From Azospirillum sp. SYSU D00513 (lineage in GTDB: Bacteria > Pseudomonadota > Alphaproteobacteria > Azospirillales > Azospirillaceae): 64,000 nt of DNA. Positions within the stretch are counted from its first letter, which is position 1; each line of letters starts with the position of its first letter. The position numbers were made by a program, and so were the translations under genes. Below are positions 1 through 8,313 of the stretch, piece after piece. Where the stretch lies: positions 46,823 through 110,822 of the forward strand of contig NZ_JAFIQV010000023.1 in NCBI RefSeq assembly GCF_017356015.1, given 5' to 3'. The notes under the pieces are model-generated. The model was not told the DNA's origin and did not search any database. It saw nothing but the letters and a program-made list of their open reading frames with translations.

Positions 1-75
1 GAATGCCCCTACACCCTCGACCAGATCCGCGACCCGGACTGGTGGCCGGCGAGCCGGCACGGTCTGGAGGGGTGA
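1..75 (+). CDS. DUF29-family protein, C-terminal end only
   Basis: The first 75 bases read as an open frame ending in TGA at 73-75. Its last residues (Asp-Trp-Trp-Pro-Ala-Ser-Arg-His-Gly-Leu) are almost the same as the C-terminus of the complete gene that starts 4 bases later. It is therefore the tail of an upstream DUF29 paralogue cut by the window edge. DUF29 proteins are small, mostly helical proteins of unknown function that often occur in several copies in cyanobacteria and alphaproteobacteria. Confidence 0.75.
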   Translation, partial: ECPYTLDQIRDPDWWPASRHGLEG

Positions 76-78
76 GCC

Positions 79-552
79 ATGGGCGCGCAGCCGGCCTACG
101 ACGATGATTTCTACGCCTGGACGCAGGAGCAGGCGCGCCTGCTGCGCGCGGCGTCGTCCGAGCGCATCAACACGCCCATCGACTGGGAGCATGTGGCCGA
201 GGAACTCGAAAGCATGGGCAGGAGCGACCTGCGCGCGGTCAACAGCCATTTTGCCTGCATCATCGAGCATCTGCTGAAGCTGGAGTTCTCGCCGACGACC
301 GAGCCGCGCGGCGGCTGGCGCAGGACGGTGCGCGAACAGCGCGCCTCCGCCCTGGACGCGCTGAGCGACAGCCCGAGCCTCCGGGGCAAGATCGACCTCG
401 TCCTCATATTCCGGCGTGGCCGAGGCTTTGCCATGGACGGGCTCGGGCAGGATCGCGTAGACGAAGCCGATCTGCCCGCCCTATGCCCTTGCAGCCTTAA
501 AGACATTCTCAATGAGGATTGGTGGCCGGCCAGCCGGCACGGTCTTGCCTAG
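79..552 (+). CDS. DUF29 domain-containing protein
   Basis: 157 residues with no signal peptide or membrane segment. The N-terminal Tyr-Asp-Asp-Asp-Phe-Tyr-Ala-Trp segment, the central Asp-Trp-Glu-His-Val-Ala-Glu-Glu-Leu-Glu-Ser-Met helix and the His-Leu-Leu-Lys-Leu helix are the usual marks of DUF29. The ATG at 79 has a GGAGG eight bases upstream, inside the last codons of the preceding paralogue, so the two are probably translated from one message. No enzymatic residues are recognisable and no biochemical role is established for the family. The C-terminus repeats the preceding gene at DNA level (about 40-66 and 519-545), which indicates tandem duplication. Confidence 0.85.
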   Translation: MGAQPAYDDDFYAWTQEQARLLRAASSERINTPIDWEHVAEELESMGRSDLRAVNSHFACIIEHLLKLEFSPTTEPRGGWRRTVREQRASALDALSDSPSLRGKIDLVLIFRRGRGFAMDGLGQDRVDEADLPALCPCSLKDILNEDWWPASRHGLA

Positions 553-610
553 CCTTTCGTGACCCCGCCCTTTCGCCCGAACGACCCCAGAACCGGAACC
601 GAACAGTCCC

Positions 611-3600
611 ATGGCCCACATTCTCGACACTCTGCGTGACCGCGTCCTGCTTTGCGACGGCGGGTTCGGAAGCCGCATCCAGGCGATGGACCTCGACGTG
701 GAGAAGGATTTCTGGGGGCACGAGAACTGCACCGACATCCTGCCCCTGTCGCGCCCGGACATCGTGCGGGAGATCCACCGCGGCTATTACGAGGCCGGGG
801 CGGACATGGTGGAGACCGACACCTTCGGCGCCTCCCCCATCACGCTGGGCGAGTTCGGGCTCCAGGACAAGGCGTTCGAGATCAACCGGACGGCGGTCGA
901 GCTGGCGCGCGAGGCGGCGGAAACCTTCACGGACGGGCGGCCCCGCTTCGTGATCGGCTCGGTCGGGCCGGGCACCAAGCTGCCGAGCCTGGGCCACGCG
1001 CCCTACGCGGTGCTGGAGGAGAGCTTCCACGTCCAGGCGGCCGGGCTGATCGCCGGCGGCGCCGACGCGATCCTGGTGGAGACCTGCCAGGACCCGCTGC
1101 AGATCAAGGCCGCCGTCAACGGCATCAAGCGCGCCCGCAAGGAGGCCGGCTCCGAGACGCCGGTCTTCGTCCAGGTCACGGTGGAGACCACCGGAACGCT
1201 GCTGGTCGGCACCGACATCGCGGCGGCGGCCACCGTGATCCAGTCGCTGGACGTGCCGCTGCTGGGGCTGAACTGCGCCACCGGCCCGCTGGAGATGAGC
1301 GAGCATGTGCGCTGGCTGTCGCAGAACTGGCCGGGCTTGATCTCCGTCCAGCCGAACGCCGGCCTGCCGGAGCTGGTGGACGGCAAGACCCATTACCCGC
1401 TGCGCGCCGACGACTTCGCCAACTGGCTGGAGCGCTTCGTCGTCGAGGACGGAGTGAACCTCGTCGGCGGCTGCTGCGGCACCAACGTGCCGCACATCCA
1501 GGCGGCCGACGCCATGCTGCGCAAGCTCGCTCCGTCGGGCGGGCACCGGCCGAACGCGAAGGGGCGCACGGTCCACTGGGTGCCGGCCGTTGCCTCGCTC
1601 TACAGCCAGGTCACGCTGCGCCAGGAGAACGCCTTCTTCGCCATCGGCGAGCGCTGCAACGCCAACGGTTCCAAGAAGTGGCGCGAGTACCAGGAGCGGC
1701 ACGACTGGGACGGCTGCGTGGAGATGGCGCGCGACCAGGTGAAGGAGGGCAGCCACGCGCTCGACGTCTGCACCGCCTTCGTCGGGCGCGACGAGATCGC
1801 CGAGATGAACGAGGTGATGAAGCGCTTCGTCGGCTCGGTCACGGCGCCGCTGGTGATCGATTCCACGGAGTTGCCGGTGCTCGACCAGGCGCTGCAGCTC
1901 TATGGCGGCAAGGCGATCCTGAACTCGATCAACTTCGAGGACGGGCTGGAGCCGGCGCGCAAGCGGCTGGAGCTGGCCAAGAAGTTCGGCGCCGCCGTCA
2001 TCGCGCTGACCATCGACGAGGAGGGCATGGCCAAGACGCCGGAGCACAAGCTCCAGGTCGCCAAACGCCTCTACGACCTCGCGGTGAACGAGTACGGCCT
2101 TGCCCCGGCGGACCTGCTGTTCGACCCGCTGACCTTCACCATCGCGACCGGCAACGAGGACGACCGCAAGCTCGCCATCTGGACGCTGGAGGGCATCGAG
2201 GCCATCGCCAAGGAGATGCCCGGCTGCCAGATCATCCTCGGCCTGTCGAACGTCTCCTTCGGCCTGAACGCGGCGGCGCGTCATGTTCTGAACTCGGTCT
2301 TCCTCGACCATGCCGTCAAGCGCGGCATGACCGGCGCCATCGTCCACGTCTCCAAGATCATGCCCCTGCACATGATCCCGGAGAACGAGGTCAAGATCGC
2401 CGAGGATCTGATCTTCGACCGCCGCGCCGAGGGCTACGACCCGCTCCAGGCCTTCATCGCCCTGTTCGAGGGCCGCAAGGCCGCCGACGCCAAGAAGAAG
2501 GTCCGCGCCGAAACCGCCGAGGAGCGGCTGAAGGAGCGCATCGTCGACGGCGACCGGACGGGCCTCGAGGACGACCTGAAGGAGGCGCTGGAGATGCACC
2601 CGCCGCTGGACATCATCAACACCTTCCTGCTCGACGGCATGAAGGTGGTGGGCGAACTGTTCGGCGCCGGCAAGATGCAGCTCCCCTTCGTGCTCCAGTC
2701 GGCCGAGACGATGAAGGCCGCCGTCGCGTATCTCGAACCCCTGATGGAAAAGATCGAGGGGCAGGAGAAGGGCACGATGGTGCTCGCCACGGTGAAGGGC
2801 GACGTGCACGACATCGGCAAGAACCTTGTGGACATCATCCTCACCAACAACGGCTATAAGGTCGTCAACCTCGGCATCAAGCAGCCGGTCAGCGCGATCA
2901 TTCAGGCCGCAAAGGAGCACAAGGCCGACGCCATCGGCATGTCCGGCCTGCTGGTGAAGTCCACCGTGGTGATGCGCGAGAACCTTGAGGAGATGACCCG
3001 CGAGGGGCTGGAGGTGCCGGTCCTGCTCGGCGGCGCCGCCCTGACCCGCGGCTATGTCGAGGAGGATTGCGTGCGCTCCTACGGCTCCGGCCGGGTGGCC
3101 TACGCGGGCGACGCCTTCGACGGGCTGTCGCTGATGGACAAGGTCGTTACCGGCAGCTTCGACCAGCAGCTCGCCATCCAGCAGGCCAAGCGCGCGGGCA
3201 AGGCCACCAACCGCCGCCGCGTGCTCGGCCAAGCCACCAGCGCGGCCACCGGCCCGGTGGACAAGGATGCCGTCCGCGCCCGCCGTCACCGGCTTGCCGA
3301 GGGCGTGCCGGTGCCGACCCCGCCTTTCTGGGGGCCGAAGCTGATCGAGCATGTGCCGCTCAAGACCCTCGTCACCTACCTGAACGAGCGCATGCTCTAC
3401 CAACTCCAATGGGGCTACCGGAAGGACGGCAAGTCCTTCGAGGAGTTCAAGGATTGGGCGAAGAAGGAGCTGCGGCCGGTGCTCGACCGCATCCTCCAGA
3501 TCGCCGCGAAGGAGGAGATCCTGCGGCCCCAGGCCGTCTACGGCTACTGGAAGGCGGCGGCCGACGGCAATGACGTGATCCTCTTCGCCGAGGACGGGAC

Positions 3601-4102
3601 CAGCGAGGTCGCGCGCTTCTCGCTGCCCCGCCAGGCCAAGGAGGACGGCGAATGCATCGCCGACTTCCTGCGCGACGTGACCGACCCGGAGCGCGACGTG
3701 ATCGGCCTCCAGGTCGTCACCATGGGCCAGCATTGCGCCGAGGTGGCGCGGGAGTGGTTCGCGGAGAACCGCTACCAGGATTATCTCTATCTGCACGGCC
3801 TGTCGGTGGAGATGACCGAGGCCATGGCGGAATACGTCCACGCCCGCATCCGCGCCGAGCTGGGCTTCGGCGCCGAGGACAGCCGCGACAAGGACAAGCT
3901 GCTCCAGCAGGCCTATCGCGGCTCGCGCTACAGCTTCGGCTATCCGGCCTGCCCGAACGTCGAGGACCAGGAGCAGCTGCTGCGCCTTCTCGACGCCGGC
4001 CGCATCGGCATCGAGCTGTCGGAAGGCTTCCAGCTCCACCCGGAGCAGAGCACCTCGGCCATCGTCCTGCACCACCCCAGGGCGAAGTACTTCTCGGTCT
4101 GA
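611..4102 (+). CDS. metH: Cobalamin-dependent methionine synthase
   Basis: 1163 residues, slightly shorter than the roughly 1227 of E. coli MetH but with all modules in order. It transfers the methyl group of 5-methyltetrahydrofolate to homocysteine through methylcobalamin in the cytosol. The homocysteine module (about 1-310) has zinc ligands Cys222 and Cys288-Cys289 in a Gly-Gly-Cys-Cys-Gly-Thr motif. The pterin-binding barrel follows (about 330-600), then the cap and B12 domain with the DVHDIGKN signature and axial ligand His733. The C-terminal reactivation domain binds AdoMet. The 58-base leader shows no cobalamin or SAM riboswitch. A hairpin terminator follows at 4111-4145, so the gene is probably monocistronic. 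Confidence 0.97.
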   Translation: MAHILDTLRDRVLLCDGGFGSRIQAMDLDVEKDFWGHENCTDILPLSRPDIVREIHRGYYEAGADMVETDTFGASPITLGEFGLQDKAFEINRTAVELAREAAETFTDGRPRFVIGSVGPGTKLPSLGHAPYAVLEESFHVQAAGLIAGGADAILVETCQDPLQIKAAVNGIKRARKEAGSETPVFVQVTVETTGTLLVGTDIAAAATVIQSLDVPLLGLNCATGPLEMSEHVRWLSQNWPGLISVQPNAGLPELVDGKTHYPLRADDFANWLERFVVEDGVNLVGGCCGTNVPHIQAADAMLRKLAPSGGHRPNAKGRTVHWVPAVASLYSQVTLRQENAFFAIGERCNANGSKKWREYQERHDWDGCVEMARDQVKEGSHALDVCTAFVGRDEIAEMNEVMKRFVGSVTAPLVIDSTELPVLDQALQLYGGKAILNSINFEDGLEPARKRLELAKKFGAAVIALTIDEEGMAKTPEHKLQVAKRLYDLAVNEYGLAPADLLFDPLTFTIATGNEDDRKLAIWTLEGIEAIAKEMPGCQIILGLSNVSFGLNAAARHVLNSVFLDHAVKRGMTGAIVHVSKIMPLHMIPENEVKIAEDLIFDRRAEGYDPLQAFIALFEGRKAADAKKKVRAETAEERLKERIVDGDRTGLEDDLKEALEMHPPLDIINTFLLDGMKVVGELFGAGKMQLPFVLQSAETMKAAVAYLEPLMEKIEGQEKGTMVLATVKGDVHDIGKNLVDIILTNNGYKVVNLGIKQPVSAIIQAAKEHKADAIGMSGLLVKSTVVMRENLEEMTREGLEVPVLLGGAALTRGYVEEDCVRSYGSGRVAYAGDAFDGLSLMDKVVTGSFDQQLAIQQAKRAGKATNRRRVLGQATSAATGPVDKDAVRARRHRLAEGVPVPTPPFWGPKLIEHVPLKTLVTYLNERMLYQLQWGYRKDGKSFEEFKDWAKKELRPVLDRILQIAAKEEILRPQAVYGYWKAAADGNDVILFAEDGTSEVARFSLPRQAKEDGECIADFLRDVTDPERDVIGLQVVTMGQHCAEVAREWFAENRYQDYLYLHGLSVEMTEAMAEYVHARIRAELGFGAEDSRDKDKLLQQAYRGSRYSFGYPACPNVEDQEQLLRLLDAGRIGIELSEGFQLHPEQSTSAIVLHHPRAKYFSV

Positions 4103-4110
4103 GGATGGGA

Positions 4111-4145
4111 GGGGACCGCTCCTTCGGAGGGGCGGTCCCTCTTTT
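4111..4145 (+). terminator. Rho-independent terminator of metH
   Basis: A G+C-rich hairpin (GGGACCGC paired with GCGGTCCC around a short TCC/GGA inner stem) is followed by CTCTTTT nine bases after the metH stop codon. Confidence 0.8.
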
Positions 4146-4223
4146 GCGGTACGGACCGCGCCGTGGCCCAGGCTTGGCTGTTTGCCCTTCATGAACTTGG
4201 CGGCAGACAGGGGAGAGTGAGTC

Positions 4224-4364
4224 ATGGCCGACACAAAGCCGAAGATCGTCCGCAGCGAAACCCAGGCACGGCAGGCGACCACGCCGCACGTGACCCGCTA
4301 TGTGCTGGGCATCGGGCTTCCGCTCGCGATCCTGGCCTTCATCGTGGTGGCGCTGTTCTTCTGA
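4224..4364 (+). CDS. Small single-pass membrane protein, 46 aa
   Basis: ATG at 4224 follows a GGGGAGAGTGAGTC stretch giving a usable Shine-Dalgarno. The 46-residue product has a polar, basic N-terminal half (Lys5, Lys7, Arg10) and ends in one hydrophobic segment from about residue 28 (Val-Leu-Gly-Ile-Gly-Leu to Ala-Leu-Phe-Phe). This suggests an N-in inner-membrane anchor with no periplasmic domain. The family was not recognised. Support comes from the ribosome site, the coherent transmembrane pattern and the position between metH and a secreted pentapeptide protein. Function is unknown. Confidence 0.6.
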   Translation: MADTKPKIVRSETQARQATTPHVTRYVLGIGLPLAILAFIVVALFF

Positions 4365-4462
4365 GCGGAATGTTTCGGGCCGCGCCGGGTTCCAGGCCCT
4401 GGCGCGGCCAAGCTTCCGTTCGCCGTCTGGAAAATCCGCCGCTCGTCCCTATCTTTCGGGGG

Positions 4463-4990
4463 ATGAAGAAATCGAACCTTGCCGGCCGCGCGGCAATCCT
4501 CCCGTCGCTGATCCTCTTGGGCACGCTCGTCCTCGGCTTTCCGGGGACGGCCTTGGCCGCCTGCACGGATCCGGCGCAGCCCGAAGTGAACTGGCGGCGC
4601 TGCTATCTCGACGGGCGCGACCTGTCCGGCACGGTGCTGCGCGACGCCATGCTGCGTGACGCCACCTTCCAGCGCGCCAATCTGAAGGGTGCCGACCTCA
4701 GCAAGGCCGACGCCTACCGCGCGAAGTTCGTCAGCGCCGAGCTTCCCGGCGCGATCCTCGACGGGGCGCGCCTGATCGAGGCGGACCTGACGCGGGCCAA
4801 TTTGGACGGCGCCTCCCTCAAGGACGCGGACCTGCGCAACGCCCAGCTCTCCCACGCCTCGCTCAAGGGCGTGAACCTCACCGGGGCGCAGATCTCCGGC
4901 GCCAACCTGCGCGGAGCGAACCTCAGCGGTGCCACTTGGACCGACGGGCGGAAGGTCTGCGCCGAAACGTCGGTGGGCCAGTGCAACTGA
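4463..4990 (+). CDS. Exported pentapeptide-repeat protein
   Basis: 175 residues from ATG 4463, preceded by a TCGGGGG ribosome site; the open frame extends upstream but without coding character. Residues 1-33 form a signal peptide (Met-Lys-Lys, hydrophobic core, Ala-Leu-Ala-Ala cleavage region). The mature part is about 20 A(D/N)LxX pentapeptides, which fold as a right-handed quadrilateral beta helix. Cys34, a Cys near the start of the repeat domain and two C-terminal Cys could form disulfides in the periplasm. Some family members mimic DNA, but an exported one is unlikely to do so; a structural or binding role is more plausible. No partner is evident from context. Confidence 0.85.
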   Translation: MKKSNLAGRAAILPSLILLGTLVLGFPGTALAACTDPAQPEVNWRRCYLDGRDLSGTVLRDAMLRDATFQRANLKGADLSKADAYRAKFVSAELPGAILDGARLIEADLTRANLDGASLKDADLRNAQLSHASLKGVNLTGAQISGANLRGANLSGATWTDGRKVCAETSVGQCN

Positions 4991-5042
4991 GCCAGTGCAA
5001 CTAAGCCCCGCGTAACTGATCTATCCTGGGCGGGGCGGGCCG

Positions 5043-7091
5043 TCACGCCCGCCGCAGCCACACCGCCGTGTCGTGGAAGGCGGCGCCGCCAGCCGGGGGG
5101 ATCGGTTCGGGCGAGGTCAGGGTGTTGATGCCCAGCCCTTCCACGAAGGCGGTGTTCGGCCAGATGCCCTCCACGATGACCACCCCGCGCGGCACCCCGT
5201 CGAAGGGCTTGGCGTGGACGACCACGCTGCCCTGCGGGTTGCCGAGCCGCACCGCGTCGCCCTCGGCGAGCCCGAGCCCGCCGGCATCCTCGGAATGCAG
5301 CAGCACGGTCGGGCGTCCCTCACGGCGCTGGGCGGTTACCGTTTCGCTGAAGCTGGTGTTCAGGAACTGCCGCGCCGGTGCTGTGACGAGGCGGAAGGGA
5401 TGCTCGGCGTCGGCCTCGCGGGCGGGGGGCATGTGGTCGGGCAGTTCCGGCATGCCGCCGTAGGGGCCGAGCGCCGCCCAATCCGGGGCGAAGCGGAAAC
5501 GGCCGTCCGGGAAGGCGAAGCCCTTCAGGAAATGCGATGTCTCGAAGTCCGGCTGGGCGTCATGCCAGCGCTGCTCCGTCATCGCCTCGGCGTCCGGCAG
5601 GCCCGACGACACCAGCATGGCGTCGATGATCTCCAGGGCGCTCATCCCGAAGCCCGGATGCTCGGCGCCCAGCCGCCGGGCGAGCTGCTGGATGACCCAA
5701 TGGTTCTCGCGCGATTCATGCTGAGGCTCGATCACCTTGCGGCCGATCAGGATGTGGCTCTGGCCGCCGCCACGGTAGATGTCGTCATGCTCCAGGAAGG
5801 TGGTGGCCGGCAGCACGAGGTCGGCGAGGAGCGCGGTGTCGGTCATGAACTGCTCATGCACCGCGACGAACAGGTCCTCGCGCAGGAAACCCTCGCGGAT
5901 GCGGGCGGAGTCCGGGCAGATGGCGGCGGGGTTGGTGTTCTGGATCAGCATGGCGGTGACCGGCGGGCCGCCCTTCAGGTCGCGCGGATCGCCGGTCAGC
6001 ACCGCGCCGATGCGCGACTGGTCGAAGGAGCGCACGCGCGTGTCCAGCCGGTCCAGCCCCTCCGCCAGGGTACGGTCGAGGCTGTAGATGCCCGAGGAGC
6101 AATAGAGCCCGCCGCCGCCCCGCTGCTGCCAGGCGCCGGTGACCACCGGCAGGCAGGACACCGCGTGCATCTGCGCCGCCCCGTTGTGGGAGCGCGTCAG
6201 CCCATAGCCGACGCGCAGGTAGCTGCGCTTGGTGGCGCCGTAGAGCCGGGCGAAGCCGGTGATCTCCTCCACCGTCAGGCCGGTGACGGCGGCTGCCCAT
6301 TCCGGCGTGCGGCTCTCCAGATGCTCCTCCAGCCGCTCGGTTCCGGCGGCGAAGCGGGCGAGATAGGCGCGGTCGGCGTAGCCTTCCTTGAACAGCACAT
6401 GCATGACCGCGCAGGCGAGCGCCCCGTCGGTGCCCGGCCGCAGCATCAGGTGCAGGTCCGACACCTCGGCCGTGCCGGTGCGGTAGGGATCGATGGTCAC
6501 GAGCTTCGCCCCGCGGCCCTTCCGGGCGCGGCTGACATGAGTCATGACGTTGACCTGGGTCGCCACCGGGTTGCCGCCCCAGTTGACGATCAGGTCGCTC
6601 TCGGCCATTTCGCGCGGGTCGGTGCCCCGGATGTCGCCATGCCCGGCGAGCCAGCCCATGTTGGCCGGCGTGTCGCAGACCGTGCTGGTCTGGCGGGAAT
6701 AGCCCTTCACATGGCGCAGCCGCTGGATGCCGCCGCGCTGCACCAGCCCCATGGTGCCGGCGTAGAAATAGGGCCAGACCGCCTCCGGCCCGTAAGTCCG
6801 CTCAGCGGCCAGGAAGGCGTCGGCGACGCGGTCCAGCGCCTGGTCCCAGCCAATGGGCGCCCACTGGCCGGAGCCCTTCGGACCGGTGCGCAGCAGCGGC
6901 GTCCGCAGCCGGTCGGGGGAATGCACACGCTCGGCGTAGCGGCTGACCTTCGCGCAGATGACACCGGCGGTGTAGCTGTTGTCGGCGGCGCCACGCACCT
7001 TGCCGATGCGGTCGGGCGCCAGCCGCTCGACTTCGAGGGCGCAGGTGCTGGGGCAGTCGTGCGGGCAGGCGGTGGGCTGGTAGCTGGACAA
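5043..7091 (-). CDS. Molybdopterin (bis-MGD) oxidoreductase, DMSO-reductase superfamily
   Basis: 682 residues. The N-terminus has the [4Fe-4S] motif Cys-x3-Cys-x3-Cys (ACPHDCPSTC) with the fourth Cys in GVICAK, followed by the molybdopterin oxidoreductase domain. The C-terminal 120 residues match the molydopterin dinucleotide-binding domain (LVTAPARQFLNTSF and LGNPQGSVVV). There is no twin-arginine signal, so it is cytoplasmic. The substrate cannot be read from sequence; the closest architectural group is the assimilatory/FdhF-like branch. No electron-transfer subunit lies nearby. The start is TTG at 7091, with a weak GGAAGA site upstream; the first Cys motif lies only eight residues in, so a much later start is excluded. 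Confidence 0.88.
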   Translation of the reverse strand: MSSYQPTACPHDCPSTCALEVERLAPDRIGKVRGAADNSYTAGVICAKVSRYAERVHSPDRLRTPLLRTGPKGSGQWAPIGWDQALDRVADAFLAAERTYGPEAVWPYFYAGTMGLVQRGGIQRLRHVKGYSRQTSTVCDTPANMGWLAGHGDIRGTDPREMAESDLIVNWGGNPVATQVNVMTHVSRARKGRGAKLVTIDPYRTGTAEVSDLHLMLRPGTDGALACAVMHVLFKEGYADRAYLARFAAGTERLEEHLESRTPEWAAAVTGLTVEEITGFARLYGATKRSYLRVGYGLTRSHNGAAQMHAVSCLPVVTGAWQQRGGGGLYCSSGIYSLDRTLAEGLDRLDTRVRSFDQSRIGAVLTGDPRDLKGGPPVTAMLIQNTNPAAICPDSARIREGFLREDLFVAVHEQFMTDTALLADLVLPATTFLEHDDIYRGGGQSHILIGRKVIEPQHESRENHWVIQQLARRLGAEHPGFGMSALEIIDAMLVSSGLPDAEAMTEQRWHDAQPDFETSHFLKGFAFPDGRFRFAPDWAALGPYGGMPELPDHMPPAREADAEHPFRLVTAPARQFLNTSFSETVTAQRREGRPTVLLHSEDAGGLGLAEGDAVRLGNPQGSVVVHAKPFDGVPRGVVIVEGIWPNTAFVEGLGINTLTSPEPIPPAGGAAFHDTAVWLRRA

Positions 7092-7177
7092 GGCGGGTCT
7101 TCCGGAGGGGCGGGTCGAGGTGCGCAGCTTAGCACAGCTTGCCGATACCCCATACGCCGGCTACATGCTCCAGCGGC

Positions 7178-7489
7178 TCACGCCCGAGGCGGAGGATCGG
7201 CGAGCCGGCTTTCCAGCGCGTCCATCGCGCGGACGAGCTCCTGGATCGTTTCGTCGGCGTTGAGGCGCGCGTAGGGCCACGCGTCGTCCGTGACCATGTG
7301 CGCCGCCTCGGCGCGCGCCATGGCGCGGTTGTGCAGGCCGCGGAGCGCGTCCAGCGTGCGCTCCAGCTCCTCCCGCCGGTCGGCCCCGCTGCGCTCGACG
7401 GCGTGGCGGAGCCGGTCCAGCCGCTCCGTCGCCGCGAGGATGAGATCGCGGCACTGCGCGTTGTGGGCTTGCCGGTTCAGGCAGCTCAT
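7178..7489 (-). CDS. Hypothetical helical protein, 103 aa
   Basis: Chosen start is ATG 7489, eight bases after GGAGG; another in-frame ATG at 7495 is only two bases from the same site. The product is almost entirely charged helix (Arg/Glu/Asp/Ala heptads from about residue 12), with likely coiled-coil segments and two Cys near the N-terminus. No transmembrane or signal sequence is present. No family is recognised. It is convergent with nothing and stands alone between the molybdoenzyme gene and bfd. Confidence 0.6.
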   Translation of the reverse strand: MSCLNRQAHNAQCRDLILAATERLDRLRHAVERSGADRREELERTLDALRGLHNRAMARAEAAHMVTDDAWPYARLNADETIQELVRAMDALESRLADPPPRA

Positions 7490-7849
7490 TGCCATTTCCT
7501 CCCGCAGCGTCCCCGGAACGGAATGGCTTCGCTGCAGCGCAAAACAAAATGCGCCGCAGCGAAGAAACAGCCATGTCGAACGGTTCAAATTCCTGTGATG
7601 GTCCGTTCGCCGGTCCGGAGACGTTGGCGCATTCAGGCGCCGGTTCTTATTGTTTTCGGTCTTTTCTGGCGGGTTTGCTTGTCGAGGAAGCGCTCCGCGC
7701 CGTCCCGATACTCAAGCCCATCGGGGTGTACGCGTCAACCGAACCATGAGCCTATTACGGCCGAAGGGCTCCGGCCTCCCGCGCCCGGATGATGCCGGCC
7801 CTTATTGGCCGGCGGGCGCGCGAAGGGACCCGTGCCCCGGCCCGGCGGG
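7490..7849. other. Intergenic region with one short hairpin
   Basis: About 360 bases without a convincing gene. A 58-codon frame on the plus strand (7573-7749) lacks the genome's third-position G/C bias and a ribosome site and was not accepted. A GCCGGCC/GGCCGGC hairpin at 7794-7813 lies downstream of bfd and may end that message, although no T tract follows it. Confidence 0.5.
7794..7813 (-). terminator. Possible bfd 3' hairpin
   Basis: A 7-bp GCCGGCC/GGCCGGC stem with a 6-base loop lies 37 bases beyond the bfd stop. There is no U-rich tail, so it could be only a processing or stability element. Confidence 0.35.
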
Positions 7850-8125
7850 TTACTCCGCCGCGACCCCGTAGGGAATGGCGTCGAGATTGGCGGGCTCGAA
7901 GACGGGAGCGGGCTGGTGGATGACCTGCGCGGGCGAGAGGGACGGGCAGGCAGCACAAGCCCCGGCGCAGTGTTCCTGCGCCATGCTGCGCATGGTCGGC
8001 ACGCATTTGCCGCACTGGACTTGGCTGTCGCAAAAACGGAAGACCGAGGCCGGCGTGGTCGCTCCCTGAGCGAGGGCCTGCTTGACCTTTTTCTCGTTCA
8101 GGGCGTTGCAGATGCAGACGTACAT
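7850..8125 (-). CDS. bfd: Bacterioferritin-associated ferredoxin
   Basis: 91 residues. The N-terminal [2Fe-2S] domain carries the family's four ligands as Cys4, Cys6, Cys38 and Cys41 (MYVCIC and QCGKC). Bfd delivers electrons to bacterioferritin to release stored iron during starvation. A C-terminal extension of about 30 residues adds Cys in Ala-Gly-Ala-Cys-Ala-Ala-Cys; this is longer than the 64-residue E. coli protein but common in alphaproteobacteria. No bfr lies next to it here. The promoter overlaps a Fur-box-like operator (8162-8190), consistent with iron repression. Confidence 0.92.
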   Translation of the reverse strand: MYVCICNALNEKKVKQALAQGATTPASVFRFCDSQVQCGKCVPTMRSMAQEHCAGACAACPSLSPAQVIHQPAPVFEPANLDAIPYGVAAE

Positions 8126-8161
8126 GAAGCCTCGGCGGCGCTATCGCTTTGAACGCCCCAA

Positions 8162-8190
8162 GCAGTAGAGATAATGAGAATGGTTGTCAA
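8162..8190 (-). promoter_or_regulatory. bfd promoter with embedded Fur box
   Basis: On the minus strand TTGACA (8185-8190) and TACTGC (8162-8167) are separated by 17 bases. The spacer holds a Fur-box-like dyad at 8170-8188 that matches the 19-bp GATAATGATAATCATTATC consensus at 15 positions by eye. Fur bound here would block RNA polymerase. The A+T-rich block stands out in an otherwise G+C-rich region. Confidence 0.8.
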
Positions 8191-8313
8191 TCTCACGATC
8201 GAGGCAAACCCCGCCGCCGCGCGGGGTGCGCCGGTTTGTCACAGCCGTGCCCGGGCAGGGGAGGGCCGCCTAGCCCGCTTGCATTCCGCGGGCCGGAGGG
8301 GTAGCCCCTTGCC

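Noticed and set aside
553..610. Possible cobalamin or SAM riboswitch before metH
   Set aside because: Only 58 bases, with no B12-box or SAM-type helices.
509..4282. Very long open frame on the minus strand opposite metH (over 1200 codons)
   Set aside because: It is the mirror of strong third-position G/C bias in metH; composition is His/Arg/Leu-rich, without domains or a ribosome site.
5073..7274. Long plus-strand frame opposite the molybdoenzyme gene
   Set aside because: Shadow frame; the minus strand encodes complete cofactor motifs.
7573..7749. 58-codon frame between the helical protein gene and bfd
   Set aside because: No G/C third-position bias and no Shine-Dalgarno; looks non-coding.
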